Source of the DNA: Sneathiella sp.
Lineage (GTDB): Bacteria; Pseudomonadota; Alphaproteobacteria; Sneathiellales; Sneathiellaceae
Assembly: GCF_029233945.1 (NCBI RefSeq)
Contig: NZ_JARGOQ010000003.1
Coordinates: 16,642-80,641 of the forward strand
Direction: 5' to 3'
Length of the DNA stretch: 64,000 bases
In this document: positions 52,961 to 63,222 of the stretch, piece after piece
Layout: every line of letters begins with the position of its first letter
How positions within the stretch are numbered: the stretch's first letter is position 1
Made by a program: the position numbers and the translations under genes
Notes under the pieces: model-generated
Seen by the model: the letters and a program-made list of their open reading frames with translations, nothing else
Databases searched by the model: none
What the model was told of the DNA's origin: nothing

Positions 52961-54090
52961 ACCTGGCCTATCGGGATATCCGGCACAATCTTGGGCGCTT
53001 TCTGCTCACTTGTTTCGGGCTGAGCCTGTTGCTCGGCGTCGTCCTGTCGATGATTGGAATTTATCGAGGTCTGGTCGAAGATGCGCTAACGCTGGTCCGC
53101 ACCCCTGTTGTCGATGTCTGGGTCGTGGAATCGGGAACACGCGGGCCGTTCGCTGAGTCATCGCGTATTCCCGGCGATACGCGGGAGGCAATTGCCCGCC
53201 TTCAGGGGGTCAGCGCGGCAGGCAGTGTGACCTACCAGTCGGTTGAGACGCGTCACGGCAACGAAAAGCTGCGGCTCTATGTCGTTGGTTACGAACCCGG
53301 TCGCCCCGGCGGGCCGGATCAGATCACCACCGGGCGACCGATTGGCCGGAGCCACTATGAAATGGTCGCGGACAAGCGGACCGGCTTGTCACTTGGCAGC
53401 CGTATTGAATTGGGACGCGACACCTTCACCGTTGTCGGCATGACTGATGATCAGGTTTCGTCCGGTGGCGACCCGGTTATCTACATCACGCTAAAAGATT
53501 CCCAACAGCTTCAGTTCGAGCTGGCCCCGCCAGCCGCGCGGCGGGAGATCGCACGCGGCAGCGGCCCCGGCGACACTGACACGATCAATGCTGTTATCGC
53601 CCGCGTTTCACCGAATGTGTCGCCGGAAAGTGTGGCTGAAGCGGCGCGGCGCTGGAAGCATCTTGCCGCTATGAGCCAAGGCGAGCAGGAGCTTATCCTG
53701 ACGCAGTCCGTCGTCGAACGCGCGCGCAAGCAGATCGGGCTGTTTACGGGGTTATTGCTGATTGTCTCTGCCGTCATTATCGCGCTAATCCTCTACACGA
53801 TGACCATGGACAAACTGCGGGAAATCGCCACCCTCAAACTAATCGGGGCGCCGGATCGAACCATTGTTGGTCTCATCCTGCAGCAAGCACTGGCGATGGG
53901 AACGATTGGCTTTGGGTTTGGCGCTATATTGATCACGAGCATCAAAGACTATTTCCCGCGCCGCGTCGTACTTCAGCCCGAAGATGGGCTCGCGCTAGCG
54001 GCGGCGGTAATACTCGTCTGCGTCCTTTCCAGTGCACTTGGTGTGCGGCTGGCGCTCAAAGTCGATCCGGCAACGGCAATAGGGGGATAA
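52957..54090 (+). CDS. ABC transporter permease, FtsX/DevC type
   Basis: 377 aa with four membrane spans: FLLTCFGLSLLLGVVLSMIG near the N-terminus, a large periplasmic domain, then LFTGLLLIVSAVIIALILYT, LILQQALAMGTIGFGFGAIL and LALAAAVILVCVLSSALGV. The DKLREIATLKLIGAPDRTI cytoplasmic segment is typical of FtsX/MacB-like permeases. DevC is a close analogue in adaptor-ABC exporters. It overlaps the adaptor by four bases. Confidence 0.9.
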   Translation: MNLAYRDIRHNLGRFLLTCFGLSLLLGVVLSMIGIYRGLVEDALTLVRTPVVDVWVVESGTRGPFAESSRIPGDTREAIARLQGVSAAGSVTYQSVETRHGNEKLRLYVVGYEPGRPGGPDQITTGRPIGRSHYEMVADKRTGLSLGSRIELGRDTFTVVGMTDDQVSSGGDPVIYITLKDSQQLQFELAPPAARREIARGSGPGDTDTINAVIARVSPNVSPESVAEAARRWKHLAAMSQGEQELILTQSVVERARKQIGLFTGLLLIVSAVIIALILYTMTMDKLREIATLKLIGAPDRTIVGLILQQALAMGTIGFGFGAILITSIKDYFPRRVVLQPEDGLALAAAVILVCVLSSALGVRLALKVDPATAIGG

Positions 54091-54092
54091 CA

Positions 54093-54800
54093 ATGAGCAA
54101 TTCACTTAGTGAAATCCCACTTGTCCATGTGCAGAATGTCTCCAAGCATTTTGGCGAAGGGGAGACCCGTGTCGATGCCTTGCGCGATGTCAGTTTGGAG
54201 GTCCATCCCGGCGAGGTGGTGGCGCTGCTCGGGCCCAGCGGATCTGGCAAGACCACGCTTCTGAATGTCATCGGCTGTATCACCGAGCCCAGCAGCGGCT
54301 GGGTCAGCCTCGATGGTGAGGTTGTTTATGACGGGCACTGGTTGCGATCGGACTTGCGCAAGCTTCGGTTGGAGAAAATAGGCTTTATTTTTCAGTTCCA
54401 TAACCTGCTGCCCTTCCTTAACAGCACCGACAACGTCGCCGTGGTGCTCAGCTTGGCCGGATTCGACAAGGATGAATCGAAACGGCGGGCGATTGAGCTG
54501 CTGGAGTATCTGGAAGTCGGGCACCGCAAAGATGCCATGCCCGCTAATCTATCCGGCGGTGAGGCGCAGCGGGTGGCAATTGCCCGTGCACTCGCCAACC
54601 GCCCCCGGATTATTCTTGCCGATGAACCTACGGCGGCGCTCGATTCCGAACGGGCAGGGATCGTGATGGACCTGTTGCGCAAAGTAGCCGTCGAACAAGA
54701 GGCGGCGATCCTCGCCGTCACGCATGATGAGAAGATATTCGATCGTTTCGACCGCATATTCCATTTGCGGGACGGGCGGCTGGATGACCAGAATACATGA
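54093..54800 (+). CDS. ABC transporter ATPase, LolD/MacB type
   Basis: 235 aa. Walker A GPSGSGKTT, Q-loop FIFQFHNLLPFLN, signature LSGGEAQRVAIARAL, Walker B IILADEPTAALD and switch His in VTHDEKIF. It completes a TetR-adaptor-permease-ATPase exporter. Substrate unknown; drugs, lipids or peptides are options for this family. Confidence 0.93.
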   Translation: MSNSLSEIPLVHVQNVSKHFGEGETRVDALRDVSLEVHPGEVVALLGPSGSGKTTLLNVIGCITEPSSGWVSLDGEVVYDGHWLRSDLRKLRLEKIGFIFQFHNLLPFLNSTDNVAVVLSLAGFDKDESKRRAIELLEYLEVGHRKDAMPANLSGGEAQRVAIARALANRPRIILADEPTAALDSERAGIVMDLLRKVAVEQEAAILAVTHDEKIFDRFDRIFHLRDGRLDDQNT

Positions 54801-54918
54801 CGATATCGCCAAACGGCTTTAGTTTAAAGGTAACTTTATAGTGAGATATTTTTTAGACTTGCTTTGTCAAATTATGTTCATATATTGACGTGAATAATAG
54901 TGGCTTAGAGAGTGAGCA

Positions 54919-55269
54919 TTGAATTATAATAACGGAAATATAGACTGGCGCGTACGAGGGCTGCGCTTCATAGTGGCCATTGCGTTTGCGTTTGGTGTTT
55001 TTTCCAGTATGCCAGCATCTGCACATCATACTGATACGGCAAGTCAAACACATTTTGACACCGCCATTGACGATCACGTGACCTCAAGCCATAAACAAAA
55101 GCAGGGTTCTCATATCGAAAAATGCGGCATGATCTCTTGTGCATTTAGCTTGCCCGCAAATTTTCAAGTAATATCGACAGCGTTTGGTGCGAAAACGCCG
55201 TTTTGCGTCATTGCTGTGCAAGTAGCATCTATTTCTTTTGCACCACCAAAGCACCCCCCAAAGATTTAG
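54919..55269 (+). CDS. Small secreted His/Cys protein before the copper genes
   Basis: A 116-aa protein with TTG start and GAGAG upstream. Signal peptide in LRFIVAIAFAFGVFSSMPASA, cut before HHTDTAS. The mature part is His-rich at its N-terminus and contains EKCGMISCAF. Size and place resemble CopL-type or DUF2946-type proteins of copper loci, but no family match is certain. The two Cys and several His could bind metal. Confidence 0.55.
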   Translation: MNYNNGNIDWRVRGLRFIVAIAFAFGVFSSMPASAHHTDTASQTHFDTAIDDHVTSSHKQKQGSHIEKCGMISCAFSLPANFQVISTAFGAKTPFCVIAVQVASISFAPPKHPPKI

Positions 55270-55423
55270 TTCCTCTTTTAGGCCATTTCTCAAGACAGCC
55301 ATGATTGCTGTCAATGCGGTTATGCGCCTTTCTCAAACTTCGACTATTGAAATTTGAATCTGTCTCCCTGCCTGACCGAGGTGAGGTCTGCATTAGAAGG
55401 AGACCAGAACAGGAACTGATAAC

Positions 55424-55981
55424 ATGAAGATTAAGCGTACTTTTTTGTCCGGTGTTGCCGGAATAACCCTCACTGCCGTCTTGGCACTAAGCTCTGCGAT
55501 CGCTTTTGCGGCCGGGAACCATCACGGGAGTCATGGCGGAAAATCGGGCATTGGTGTCCCTGGTAACGCTGCAGACGTCACCAGAACCATCGAGATCAAG
55601 ATGGGGGATAATTTTTACGAACCGGAAGAGATTTCCATCAAGAAAGGTGAAACGGTTCAATTCAAGATCATCAATGCCGGGGAATTCGTTCATGAGTTCA
55701 ATATCGGTACGGCCGCCATGCATGCTGCACATCAGGAAGAAATGATGATGATGATGGAGCACGGGGTACTGGAAGTCGACAAGATCAATCGGGATATGAT
55801 GAAAATGGATATGGGAAATGGCAAGACCATGGAACATAGCGATCCGAATAGTGTGTTGCTGGAACCGAACGAAACGGCGGAAGTTATCTGGAAATTTGCA
55901 GATGATGCCGAGCTGGAATTTGCCTGCAACGTTCCTGGCCATTATGCCTCCGGCATGATGGGTGAAGTTCACTTTGAGTAA
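55424..55981 (+). CDS. Cupredoxin-domain copper protein
   Basis: A 185-aa periplasmic blue-copper-like protein. Signal peptide through IAFAAG, a His-rich linker, then a cupredoxin fold with ligands His in FVHEFNIG and the C-terminal Cys-His-Met set in FACNVPGHYASGMMG. An inserted loop rich in Met and His (EEMMMMMEHGV, MMKMDMGNG) is unusual and may hold additional Cu(I). It resembles CopI-type proteins next to CopA. AGGAACT-like purines precede the ATG. Confidence 0.88.
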   Translation: MKIKRTFLSGVAGITLTAVLALSSAIAFAAGNHHGSHGGKSGIGVPGNAADVTRTIEIKMGDNFYEPEEISIKKGETVQFKIINAGEFVHEFNIGTAAMHAAHQEEMMMMMEHGVLEVDKINRDMMKMDMGNGKTMEHSDPNSVLLEPNETAEVIWKFADDAELEFACNVPGHYASGMMGEVHFE

Positions 55982-56044
55982 ATGCTTTGCGCAGCCCATA
56001 GAGGCTGCGCATTCCAGCTTTTCAAAAATGAAAGGAACAGCAGG

Positions 56045-57802
56045 ATGAGAATTTCATTCATGCAAAAGGCTTGCTTTGGCCTTGCAATGGCCGCAGGAGT
56101 TACTCTTCTGCCCGGCTTGAGTATCGCAAAGACTTTCAACCTGACAGTTGACAAGGTGCTTATTGATACCGGCAATTTCGAGAAGGAAGGGATTGGGTAT
56201 AACGGGAAATCTCCCGGGCCGGTTCTACGCTTTCAGGAAGGAGAAGATGTCACGATCAATGTGACGAATAATCTCAATGAGTCTACGTCAATTCACTGGC
56301 ACGGACTTATCCTTCCCTTCCAGATGGACGGTGTGCCTAAAATCAGCTTCCCCGGAATCGAACCGGGTGAAACCTTCACCTATAAATTTCCAATCGTGCA
56401 ATCCGGAACATACTGGTTTCATAGCCATTCTGGCTTTCAGGAACCGGACGGAGCCTATGGTTCAATTGTAATCGAACCTGAGAAACGGGACCCGTTTCGT
56501 TTCGACAAGGATTACGTCGTTCAGTTCACGGATGCGCATCCTCATTCCGGCAAGCGTATATTGCGGAATTTGAAAATGTCGGCGGATTATTACAACCGTC
56601 AGCAACAAACGATTGGCGATTTTTTCGCAGATGTCCGCGAGAACGGTTTTAAAGCAACCGTCGATGACAGGATGGCTTGGGGCGACATGCGGATGATGAA
56701 GACAGACATTGAGGATGTGCAGGGCTTTACACCGCTTATCAATGGCAAGGGACCTCATCAAAACTGGACCGGATTGTTCGAGCCGAAAGAACGCATCCGC
56801 CTACGGTTCATCAATTCCTCCGCCATGACTTATTTTGATGTCCGCATACCGGGGCTGAAAATGACGGTTGTGGCAGCGGACGGGAACAATGTGCAACCTG
56901 TCACTGTCGATGAACTTCGCCTAGGCGTTGCTGAGACGTATGACGTTATCGTTCGTCCCATGGACGATAAGGCCTATACAATTTTCGGGGCAAGCATGGG
57001 CAGAACGGCTTACGCTCGGGCCACTCTCGCGCCGCGCCAAGGCATGGTTGCGGAAATTCCGGAAATGACAAAGGCACCGCTTCTCACCATGGCGGACATG
57101 GGGATGGACCACGGCAATATGGAAGGCATGGATCATTCAAACATGAGTGGGATGGATCATTCGTCGATGAAAGATATGGACCATTCCAAAATGAAGAGTA
57201 TGGACCACTCCAGTATGAAGGAGATGGATAATTCGAGCATGAAAGGCATGGATCACTCAAATATGATGGGCATGGAGCAGGATAAGGATAGCTTTTATGC
57301 AAATGGCAGCGGGCTTGTCCCGACGGCGGCAAATGGCGGCAAGTTTCTTTCTTATGCCGACCTGAAGGCGCAAAAACCTCTTTATGAGGAGCGAGAAGCC
57401 ACGCGGGAGATCGAGCTGCGTCTGACCGGAAATATGGAGCGGTATATCTGGTCCATCAATGGCGTGAAATATGAAGACGCTGATCCGATCGTACTTCAGT
57501 ATGGCGAACGGGTCCGCTTCAAGTTTGTCAATGAGACCATGATGACCCACCCCATGCATCTGCACGGCATGTGGAGCATTCTGGATGTCGGGGCCGGTAA
57601 GTGGGACCCGATCAAACACACCATTAGCGTTGCCCCCGGAACTACCGTCTATTCCGAAACAGAGGTTGATGCGCCCGGTCAATGGGCGTTCCATTGCCAT
57701 CTGTCTTTCCATATGGATGCCGGAATGTTCCGGAAAATTGTCGTTGAAGGCGGTCCGAAATCTGCAAGCCTCAATCCGTCTGAACAGGGAGTACTGCAAT
57801 GA
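56045..57802 (+). CDS. copA: Copper-resistance multicopper oxidase CopA
   Basis: A 585-aa periplasmic CopA/PcoA-type oxidase. Signal peptide in the first 28 residues. Copper-binding motifs: [27 protein letters not shown] and [13 protein letters not shown]. From residue 354, seven octapeptides of the form MDHSxMxx extend before the last domain. AAGGAACAGCAGG precedes the ATG at 56045, which is preferred to an earlier ATG at 55982. It overlaps copB by four bases. Confidence 0.95.
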   Translation: MRISFMQKACFGLAMAAGVTLLPGLSIAKTFNLTVDKVLIDTGNFEKEGIGYNGKSPGPVLRFQEGEDVTINVTNNLNESTSIHWHGLILPFQMDGVPKISFPGIEPGETFTYKFPIVQSGTYWFHSHSGFQEPDGAYGSIVIEPEKRDPFRFDKDYVVQFTDAHPHSGKRILRNLKMSADYYNRQQQTIGDFFADVRENGFKATVDDRMAWGDMRMMKTDIEDVQGFTPLINGKGPHQNWTGLFEPKERIRLRFINSSAMTYFDVRIPGLKMTVVAADGNNVQPVTVDELRLGVAETYDVIVRPMDDKAYTIFGASMGRTAYARATLAPRQGMVAEIPEMTKAPLLTMADMGMDHGNMEGMDHSNMSGMDHSSMKDMDHSKMKSMDHSSMKEMDNSSMKGMDHSNMMGMEQDKDSFYANGSGLVPTAANGGKFLSYADLKAQKPLYEEREATREIELRLTGNMERYIWSINGVKYEDADPIVLQYGERVRFKFVNETMMTHPMHLHGMWSILDVGAGKWDPIKHTISVAPGTTVYSETEVDAPGQWAFHCHLSFHMDAGMFRKIVVEGGPKSASLNPSEQGVLQ

Positions 57803-58524
57803 TTGACTTGAAGAAATCTCTCCTGACAGCGGCCCTCCCCTTTTCTGTTTTGATGCCAGTTGTCGGCCATTCGGCGGAAATGTCGAATATCTACTATGGT
57901 GTTCAGATGGAGGAGTTTGAGTATCGGTATGGAGAAGGCGGCGAAGAGCTTTTTGCCTTTGACGGTGATGCGTTTATCGGGACCGATGAATTGAAACTCC
58001 GGTGGGAAGGAAGCGGGGAACTGGATTTGAATGTCAATCGCTTCGAATCCCTTTCCAATCAGCTCGCCTTGCAAACACCCATATCGGATTTTTGGGACAT
58101 CAAAGGCGGCATTAGGTACTCGAGCCCGCAAGGACCGGATCGTTGGTACGCTGCCGTTGGCTTGAGTGGCCTTGCTCCGCAATGGATCGAGGTGGATACG
58201 CATCTGTTCCTGAGTGAAAAGGGAAAGCTTTCTGCTGATCTCGATATCGAGTACGAGATACTTCTCACCAATTATCTTACCCTGACGCCTTCCGCGAATA
58301 TCGATGCGGCCTTTTCGAGTGATCGAGAAATTGGCGTTGGCTCCGGTATTAACAGCGTGGAGGCAGGTTTAAGGCTTAGCTATGACGTTTGGGATAGAAT
58401 TCTCTCGCCTTACGTTGGCGTCGTCTATGAGCGCAAGTTCGGTCAGACTGCAAATTACGTCGAAGCAGAGGGTGAAAGTGCCGATATATGGTATGCCGTT
58501 ATCGGTGCCAAGCTGATGTTCTAA
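57799..58524 (+). CDS. copB: Copper-resistance outer-membrane protein CopB
   Basis: 241 aa with signal peptide ([19 protein letters not shown]). The mature protein is a CopB/PcoB beta-barrel: [65 protein letters not shown] and [13 protein letters not shown] are all typical. The long Met/His N-terminal region of some CopB proteins is missing. Last two genes of copAB are coupled by the ATGA overlap. Confidence 0.93.
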   Translation: MIDLKKSLLTAALPFSVLMPVVGHSAEMSNIYYGVQMEEFEYRYGEGGEELFAFDGDAFIGTDELKLRWEGSGELDLNVNRFESLSNQLALQTPISDFWDIKGGIRYSSPQGPDRWYAAVGLSGLAPQWIEVDTHLFLSEKGKLSADLDIEYEILLTNYLTLTPSANIDAAFSSDREIGVGSGINSVEAGLRLSYDVWDRILSPYVGVVYERKFGQTANYVEAEGESADIWYAVIGAKLMF

Positions 58525-58550
58525 AGCACCGGGATACGGACTTTGACCAT

Positions 58551-58579
58551 TCTGGAGGGAGTGTTCAGCTCTCTCCAGA
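58551..58579 (+). terminator. Stem-loop after copB
   Basis: TCTGGAGGGAG (58551-58561) pairs with CTCTCTCCAGA (58569-58579), with one G-T pair and a 7-base loop. No T-tract follows, so it may be an mRNA-end or processing stem rather than a strong terminator. Confidence 0.4.
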
Positions 58580-58605
58580 TATGTGCCTGACGTTAAGGAA
58601 ATATC

Positions 58606-59040
58606 ATGCCTAAAATACTTATCACTTTATTGTTGTTGACGTTATCCATGATGCTCCAGACAACAGCTTTTGCCGACAATACGGACGCCTATTTTCAACC
58701 TGTAGAAATCCATGACGCCATTGTGACGATATCCAATCAGGATACGTCGGGAGACTTGCGTTTTCGAATAGTCAACGATAGCCCTGGCAAATTGACAATA
58801 GTCGGGGTTACAAATACCGACAACGTGCAGTCAAAAATTATGGGGAGGATAGACGCGAACAATTACACAGAGCTTGGATCAATAACGTTGCTGCGGGAAG
58901 AAAATCTTGATCTGACAACAACCCATATATTTATACGTCTTTCCAATTTTAGAGAGCCTTTGGAGATCGGCCAAATTATTGAATTAAAGCTTGTTCTCTC
59001 CAATGGAGAATTGCCGTTTTCAGCCCATGTAAACCGTTAA
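58606..59040 (+). CDS. PCu(A)C-like periplasmic protein with degenerate copper site
   Basis: A 144-aa secreted protein (signal through TTAFA). Its fold pattern (ITLLREENLDLTTTHIFIRLSNFREPLEIGQIIELKLVLSNG) follows PCu(A)C/DUF461 copper chaperones. The Met and His ligands normally in that family (HxxxM and HxM) are not visible; only one His remains in this segment. It may therefore not bind copper in the usual way. Alternative reading: an unrelated Ig-like fold. Confidence 0.5.
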   Translation: MPKILITLLLLTLSMMLQTTAFADNTDAYFQPVEIHDAIVTISNQDTSGDLRFRIVNDSPGKLTIVGVTNTDNVQSKIMGRIDANNYTELGSITLLREENLDLTTTHIFIRLSNFREPLEIGQIIELKLVLSNGELPFSAHVNR

Positions 59041-59095
59041 TATCTGACGCGAGCAGCGTGCTTCAGTATTGAATATCAGACCGGAGAGAAGAGCA

Positions 59096-60424
59096 ATGGA
59101 AACACAACATAACGACAACCGCTCAACACAATATAAAAAAGACAGCCTGACACTCATTGGCGCCGTATCCATGGGAACCGGCGTGATGATCGGCGCGGGC
59201 ATACTTGCCCTTACCGGTCAGATTGCGGAACTTGCCGGGGCATTGTTCCCTCTCGCCTTTTTTGCCGCTGCCATCGTAACGGCCTTTAGCGCATATTCCT
59301 ATGTCAAGATGGCAAATGCTTACCCCTCTGCTGGCGGGATAGGCATGTTCCTACAAAAAGCCTATGGCCGGGGGACGGTCACGGCGGGTGGTGCGTTGCT
59401 TATGTATTTTTCTATGGTCATTAACGAAAGCCTGGTTGCCCGGACATTTGGCACCTACACCATGCAATTGTTTGATGCCGAACCCGTTGGCTGGGCCGTA
59501 ACGGCGTTGGGCGTCGGTGTGTTGATCATCGCATTTTTGCTCAATATATCCGGCAATCGCCTGATTGGTGGATTTTCACTCTTCATGGCGTTTCTCAAGA
59601 TCGGTGGCATTATTATATTCGCGACAGGCGGCTTGTGGATCGCAGATATTTCTTTTGAAAGCGTCATACCACAATCGTCATCGGACACGCCGATTACAGG
59701 GTTTCTCGCGGCGATGGCGCTGGCCATTCTCGCGTTTAAAGGATTTACGACCATAACCAACAGTGGATCGGAAATTGTCGATCCTCACAAGAATGTTGGG
59801 CGGGCGATCATCATTTCGATTTTGGTCTGCTTTGTCATCTATGTGCTTGTCGCTCTCGCGGTTGCGGCAAACCTGACTTTAGACGAAATTATTGCGGCAA
59901 AGGATTTCGCCCTGGCGAAAGCCGCGCGTCCGGCATTTGGCAGTTACGGACTATGGTTTACAGTTGGTCTGGCAATTGTCGCGACTGTTTCAGGGTTAAT
60001 TGCCAGTGTCTTTGCCGTTTCGCGGATGCTGGCCATGCTTACCGACATGAAACTGGTGCCGCACAGCCATTTCGGGATGCCGGGAGATATCCAGAAACAC
60101 ACACTGGTCTATACGGTCGTGTTCGCTATTTTCCTGACAATATTTTTTGACTTGGGCCGCATCGCTTCTCTAGGCGCTATTTTCTATCTCATTATGGATA
60201 TTTTTATTCACTGGGGTGTGTATCGGTATTTGCGCAAAGAGGTCAAAGCCAATGGAATTATCGTTTTGGCGGCGATAACTTTCGATATCATCGTACTGGG
60301 TGCCTTCCTGATTGTGAAAGCGTCAACTGATATGCTGGTGATCTACGCCGCGTTAATCGGGATTGTCGTGATCTTTGTTGGTGAGAGATTTTTCCTCAAG
60401 TGGCAGGAAGACGAGGGCAGTTAG
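59096..60424 (+). CDS. APC-family permease
   Basis: A 442-aa amino acid/polyamine transporter with about 12 hydrophobic spans. TM1 GAVSMGTGVMIGAGILAL is the standard broken helix, followed by AGGIGMFLQKAYG and GSEIVDPHKNVGRA. The substrate is not evident. GGAGAGAAGAG precedes the ATG at 59096, so an upstream in-frame start was not used. It lies on the same strand as the copper genes; whether it belongs to them is unclear. Confidence 0.85.
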   Translation: METQHNDNRSTQYKKDSLTLIGAVSMGTGVMIGAGILALTGQIAELAGALFPLAFFAAAIVTAFSAYSYVKMANAYPSAGGIGMFLQKAYGRGTVTAGGALLMYFSMVINESLVARTFGTYTMQLFDAEPVGWAVTALGVGVLIIAFLLNISGNRLIGGFSLFMAFLKIGGIIIFATGGLWIADISFESVIPQSSSDTPITGFLAAMALAILAFKGFTTITNSGSEIVDPHKNVGRAIIISILVCFVIYVLVALAVAANLTLDEIIAAKDFALAKAARPAFGSYGLWFTVGLAIVATVSGLIASVFAVSRMLAMLTDMKLVPHSHFGMPGDIQKHTLVYTVVFAIFLTIFFDLGRIASLGAIFYLIMDIFIHWGVYRYLRKEVKANGIIVLAAITFDIIVLGAFLIVKASTDMLVIYAALIGIVVIFVGERFFLKWQEDEGS

Positions 60425-60455
60425 TGTTTTTTACAAAATTAACAGCAAAAATGTT

Positions 60456-60734
60456 TCAATGGAGTTTAGTTGTAAAAGCTCTGCTCATCAGAAGGAGAAA
60501 ATATGAAATTAAACTAAAAATTAGTGCGATGTACCAGCCATATGCGTAAGCTTCTGCCAAGCCCAGAAAAAAGCTTGGCCAAGTCAGCCAAACAAAGCCC
60601 GGCAACAGGTTTTGCCAAATTTCATGCATAGCATAATAGGGTAGCCATAAGTCGAACAATACGCAAAAAATGTAACTAAACGCTGTGAAAGCGCTTAGGC
60701 TCAATCCAAAAGTGATTGTGGGTATACGGTTCAT
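60456..60734 (-). CDS. DUF5676-type membrane protein
   Basis: 92 aa with two spans. LLPGFVWLTWPSFFLGLAEAYAYGWY is the family signature and is nearly identical to the partial gene at the window end, so the two are paralogues. It faces the APC gene tail to tail. Function unknown; often found with YHS proteins and heavy-metal transport genes. Confidence 0.75.
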   Translation of the reverse strand: MNRIPTITFGLSLSAFTAFSYIFCVLFDLWLPYYAMHEIWQNLLPGFVWLTWPSFFLGLAEAYAYGWYIALIFSLISYFLLLMSRAFTTKLH

Positions 60735-60880
60735 TGCGAACGTTATTCTTTCAAGCTAACTATGGGCAAATAAGACTGCTTTCATGCCTTTGTTTTAGAT
60801 CAATGAACAGTCAGAGTAATTCTCTGCTTATAGGTATCACAAGTAAGGAATGGTCACATTCTGCAACAGTGAATTAAATC

Positions 60881-60898
60881 GTTACGGAATGTTACAAA
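60881..60898 (-). promoter_or_regulatory. TTTGTAAC direct-repeat box, copy 1
   Basis: On the minus strand, TTTGTAAC then TCCGTAAC with 10-base period. The site is in a 333-base divergent gap (60735-61067) between the DUF5676 gene and a response regulator. A GTCAC/GTGAC pair (60853 and 60909 regions) flanks it. No gene is seen in the gap. Confidence 0.5.
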
Positions 60899-61067
60899 TT
60901 CTAGAATGGTGACGTTGAACAAGACATGAGACTTTGTTACAGAAAATAAGCTAATAGCTAACCGTAGCCTGGACAATGTTAATTGAACTGGCTTTTTACG
61001 GATTTCATTCTGGATAAATTTGCTCCGGATTAAAGTCAGCGAGTTTATTTTCAGATAGATAGATGCA

Positions 61068-61790
61068 ATGAATGAATCACCGCATATCCTGATAGTCGAT
61101 GATGATCGGGAAATACGAGATCTCCTAACCCGTGTTTTGAAGAGGCACGGTTTCCGCGCCACAGCCGTTAATGATGGCCGCGAAATGACCGTCGCGTTGA
61201 GAGATTGGAAGATCGATCTGATCATTTTGGACCTTATGCTTCCGGGCGAAGACGGCATAACTTTATGCCGTGATCTTAGGGCACAATCAAATATTCCGAT
61301 CATAATGCTGACGGCACTTGGAGAAGATTCAGACAAAATTCTGGGACTTGAAATCGGGGCGGATGACTATATTCAAAAACCCTGTAATCCAAGAGAATTA
61401 CTTGCGAGAATACGTGCTGTGCTTAGACGTGCAGGTGAAGTTGCTGCAATTGAGATCGAGCAAGACACAATTATTGAGTTTGATGGCTGGCAGCTTGACC
61501 TGGTCCGTCATAGTTTGAAATCCGCCACTTCAGAATATGTAGAATTAACAACCGGTGAGTTTAAGTTGCTCGCAGCTCTTGCAAGTCATCCCGGTAGAGT
61601 GTTGACACGTTACCAACTTATGGATCTCGTTAAAGGCCGGTGGTCTCGTCCATTTGAGCGTAGCATAGATATGCAAATAAGCCGATTGCGACGGAAACTT
61701 GAAAGCGATCCCCAGAATCCGGAGATTATTAGAACGGTTCGCAGTGGCGGGTATTTATTTGCCCCTCAATCCATGACGGCGCGGACATGA
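61068..61790 (+). CDS. OmpR-family response regulator
   Basis: 240 aa. Receiver: ILIVDDDREIRDLLTRVLKRHG, phospho-Asp in IDLIILDLMLPGEDG, Lys in DYIQKPCNPREL. DNA-binding domain ends MQISRLRRKLESD and TVRSGGYLFAPQ. Overlaps the kinase by four bases. The type is OmpR/RegX-like with an AT-rich gene, lower in GC than the core region, which suggests acquisition. Confidence 0.92.
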   Translation: MNESPHILIVDDDREIRDLLTRVLKRHGFRATAVNDGREMTVALRDWKIDLIILDLMLPGEDGITLCRDLRAQSNIPIIMLTALGEDSDKILGLEIGADDYIQKPCNPRELLARIRAVLRRAGEVAAIEIEQDTIIEFDGWQLDLVRHSLKSATSEYVELTTGEFKLLAALASHPGRVLTRYQLMDLVKGRWSRPFERSIDMQISRLRRKLESDPQNPEIIRTVRSGGYLFAPQSMTART

Positions 61791-63193
61791 AATTCAATCG
61801 TTCACTGTGGCCGAAAACTATGGCGGCACGGATTGTATTATTGCTCTTGGTTGGGCTCGGTCTTTCACATGTAATCAGTTTGAGTGTTTACAATTTTGAT
61901 CGCGAGGAGATCGTAAATCTGATTGGAAGAGCACAATTAACGGAACGCATAACGACAATAACCGGAATAATAAAAAATGCGCCGCCAGAGGAAAGAGAAA
62001 AAATCATCAGCTTTGCCAATAGCTCTACTTTTCAGCTAGAGTGGGGCACTACAAGTACAGTTAAAAATAACGACCCCCTCGTAGCTAAACGCTTTTCAGC
62101 GGCGCTTTCGGAACTGACCTCGTTTGATTCAAGAATGCCAATTCTCGCGGAGACGGTTTCGGGCGAGGATAGCATATGGAGACATCTTTCTGGCAAATCA
62201 ACCGAAAAACATATTTCTATTACTGATCATTTCGAGCACATTGTTAACGAAATTCGGACGGGCGCTTTAATCCGGGTTTCAATAGAAATTGGAGATAACA
62301 GCTGGCTAAACTATCAAGCCCCTGATGTTGAAGCAACGATGCCCTGGTCTATTAGATTTGTCCTATCGATTGCTGTGATGATGATCGCAACTGCAATATT
62401 TTCTGCCTGGGCTGCCCACTATCTGACCGATCCTCTAAAAAAATTGAGTATTGCTGCAGAAGATCTGGGGCGTAGCGTAACAGCGCGCCCAATACCGGAG
62501 AAGGGACCTTTGGAGGTTATACAATCAGTTCGCGTTTTCAATAAAATGCAAGCAAGAATTTACCGCTTCGTGGAGGACCGCACACAAATGATTGCAGCAA
62601 TCGCTCACGATTTGCGAACACCTCTTATGAGAATGCAGCTTCGCAGCGAACTCTTGGATGACAATGAGTTAAAAAGAAAATTTAGCGAAGATATTGACGA
62701 AATGAATCAGATTGTTACGGCAACGTTGTCCTTTGCATCCGAAGATGCGGGAAGGAAGAAAAATGATCGATTCGATATAGTAAAACTTATTTCGGACGTC
62801 GTTGTGGATTTGAGCACGTTAGGTTTTTCGATCTCATGGGTTCCTCCTGATCCCATCAGTCTTGAGGGGCAAAAAGACCTATTACGCCGCGCCCTTTCAA
62901 ATTTGATTGAAAATGCGGCGAAATACGGAGAATGGGCCTCTATTCATATACAAATTGCTGACGGAAAGCTCATAATCACAATTGATGATGACGGCCCAGG
63001 AATCGCTCCCGAAAACATAAAAGACGTTTTCAAGCCGTTTTTTAGACTGGAAGGCTCTCGAAGCCGGGAAACAGGGGGTACCGGTCTCGGCCTGTCAATT
63101 GCGCGATCAGCTTTCCGCAGTCACGGTGGCGACGTTACCATACGAAACCGCGCAGAAGGCGGCCTGAGAGTTGAAGCGTATCTGCCATTCTGA
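61787..63193 (+). CDS. Sensor histidine kinase
   Basis: 468 aa, EnvZ-like. TM1 in IVLLLLVGLGLSHVISLSVY, a periplasmic domain, TM2 in FVLSIAVMMIATAIFSAWAA, HAMP, phospho-His in MIAAIAHDLRTPLMRMQLRSE, N box ALSNLIENAAKYG, G1 DDDGPGIAPENI and G2 GGTGLGLSIARSAF. Partner of the preceding regulator. Signal unknown; genes around it suggest metals. Confidence 0.92.
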   Translation: MKFNRSLWPKTMAARIVLLLLVGLGLSHVISLSVYNFDREEIVNLIGRAQLTERITTITGIIKNAPPEEREKIISFANSSTFQLEWGTTSTVKNNDPLVAKRFSAALSELTSFDSRMPILAETVSGEDSIWRHLSGKSTEKHISITDHFEHIVNEIRTGALIRVSIEIGDNSWLNYQAPDVEATMPWSIRFVLSIAVMMIATAIFSAWAAHYLTDPLKKLSIAAEDLGRSVTARPIPEKGPLEVIQSVRVFNKMQARIYRFVEDRTQMIAAIAHDLRTPLMRMQLRSELLDDNELKRKFSEDIDEMNQIVTATLSFASEDAGRKKNDRFDIVKLISDVVVDLSTLGFSISWVPPDPISLEGQKDLLRRALSNLIENAAKYGEWASIHIQIADGKLIITIDDDGPGIAPENIKDVFKPFFRLEGSRSRETGGTGLGLSIARSAFRSHGGDVTIRNRAEGGLRVEAYLPF

Positions 63194-63222
63194 CCGACCT
63201 TCATTCGGGCTCGATCAACTCA

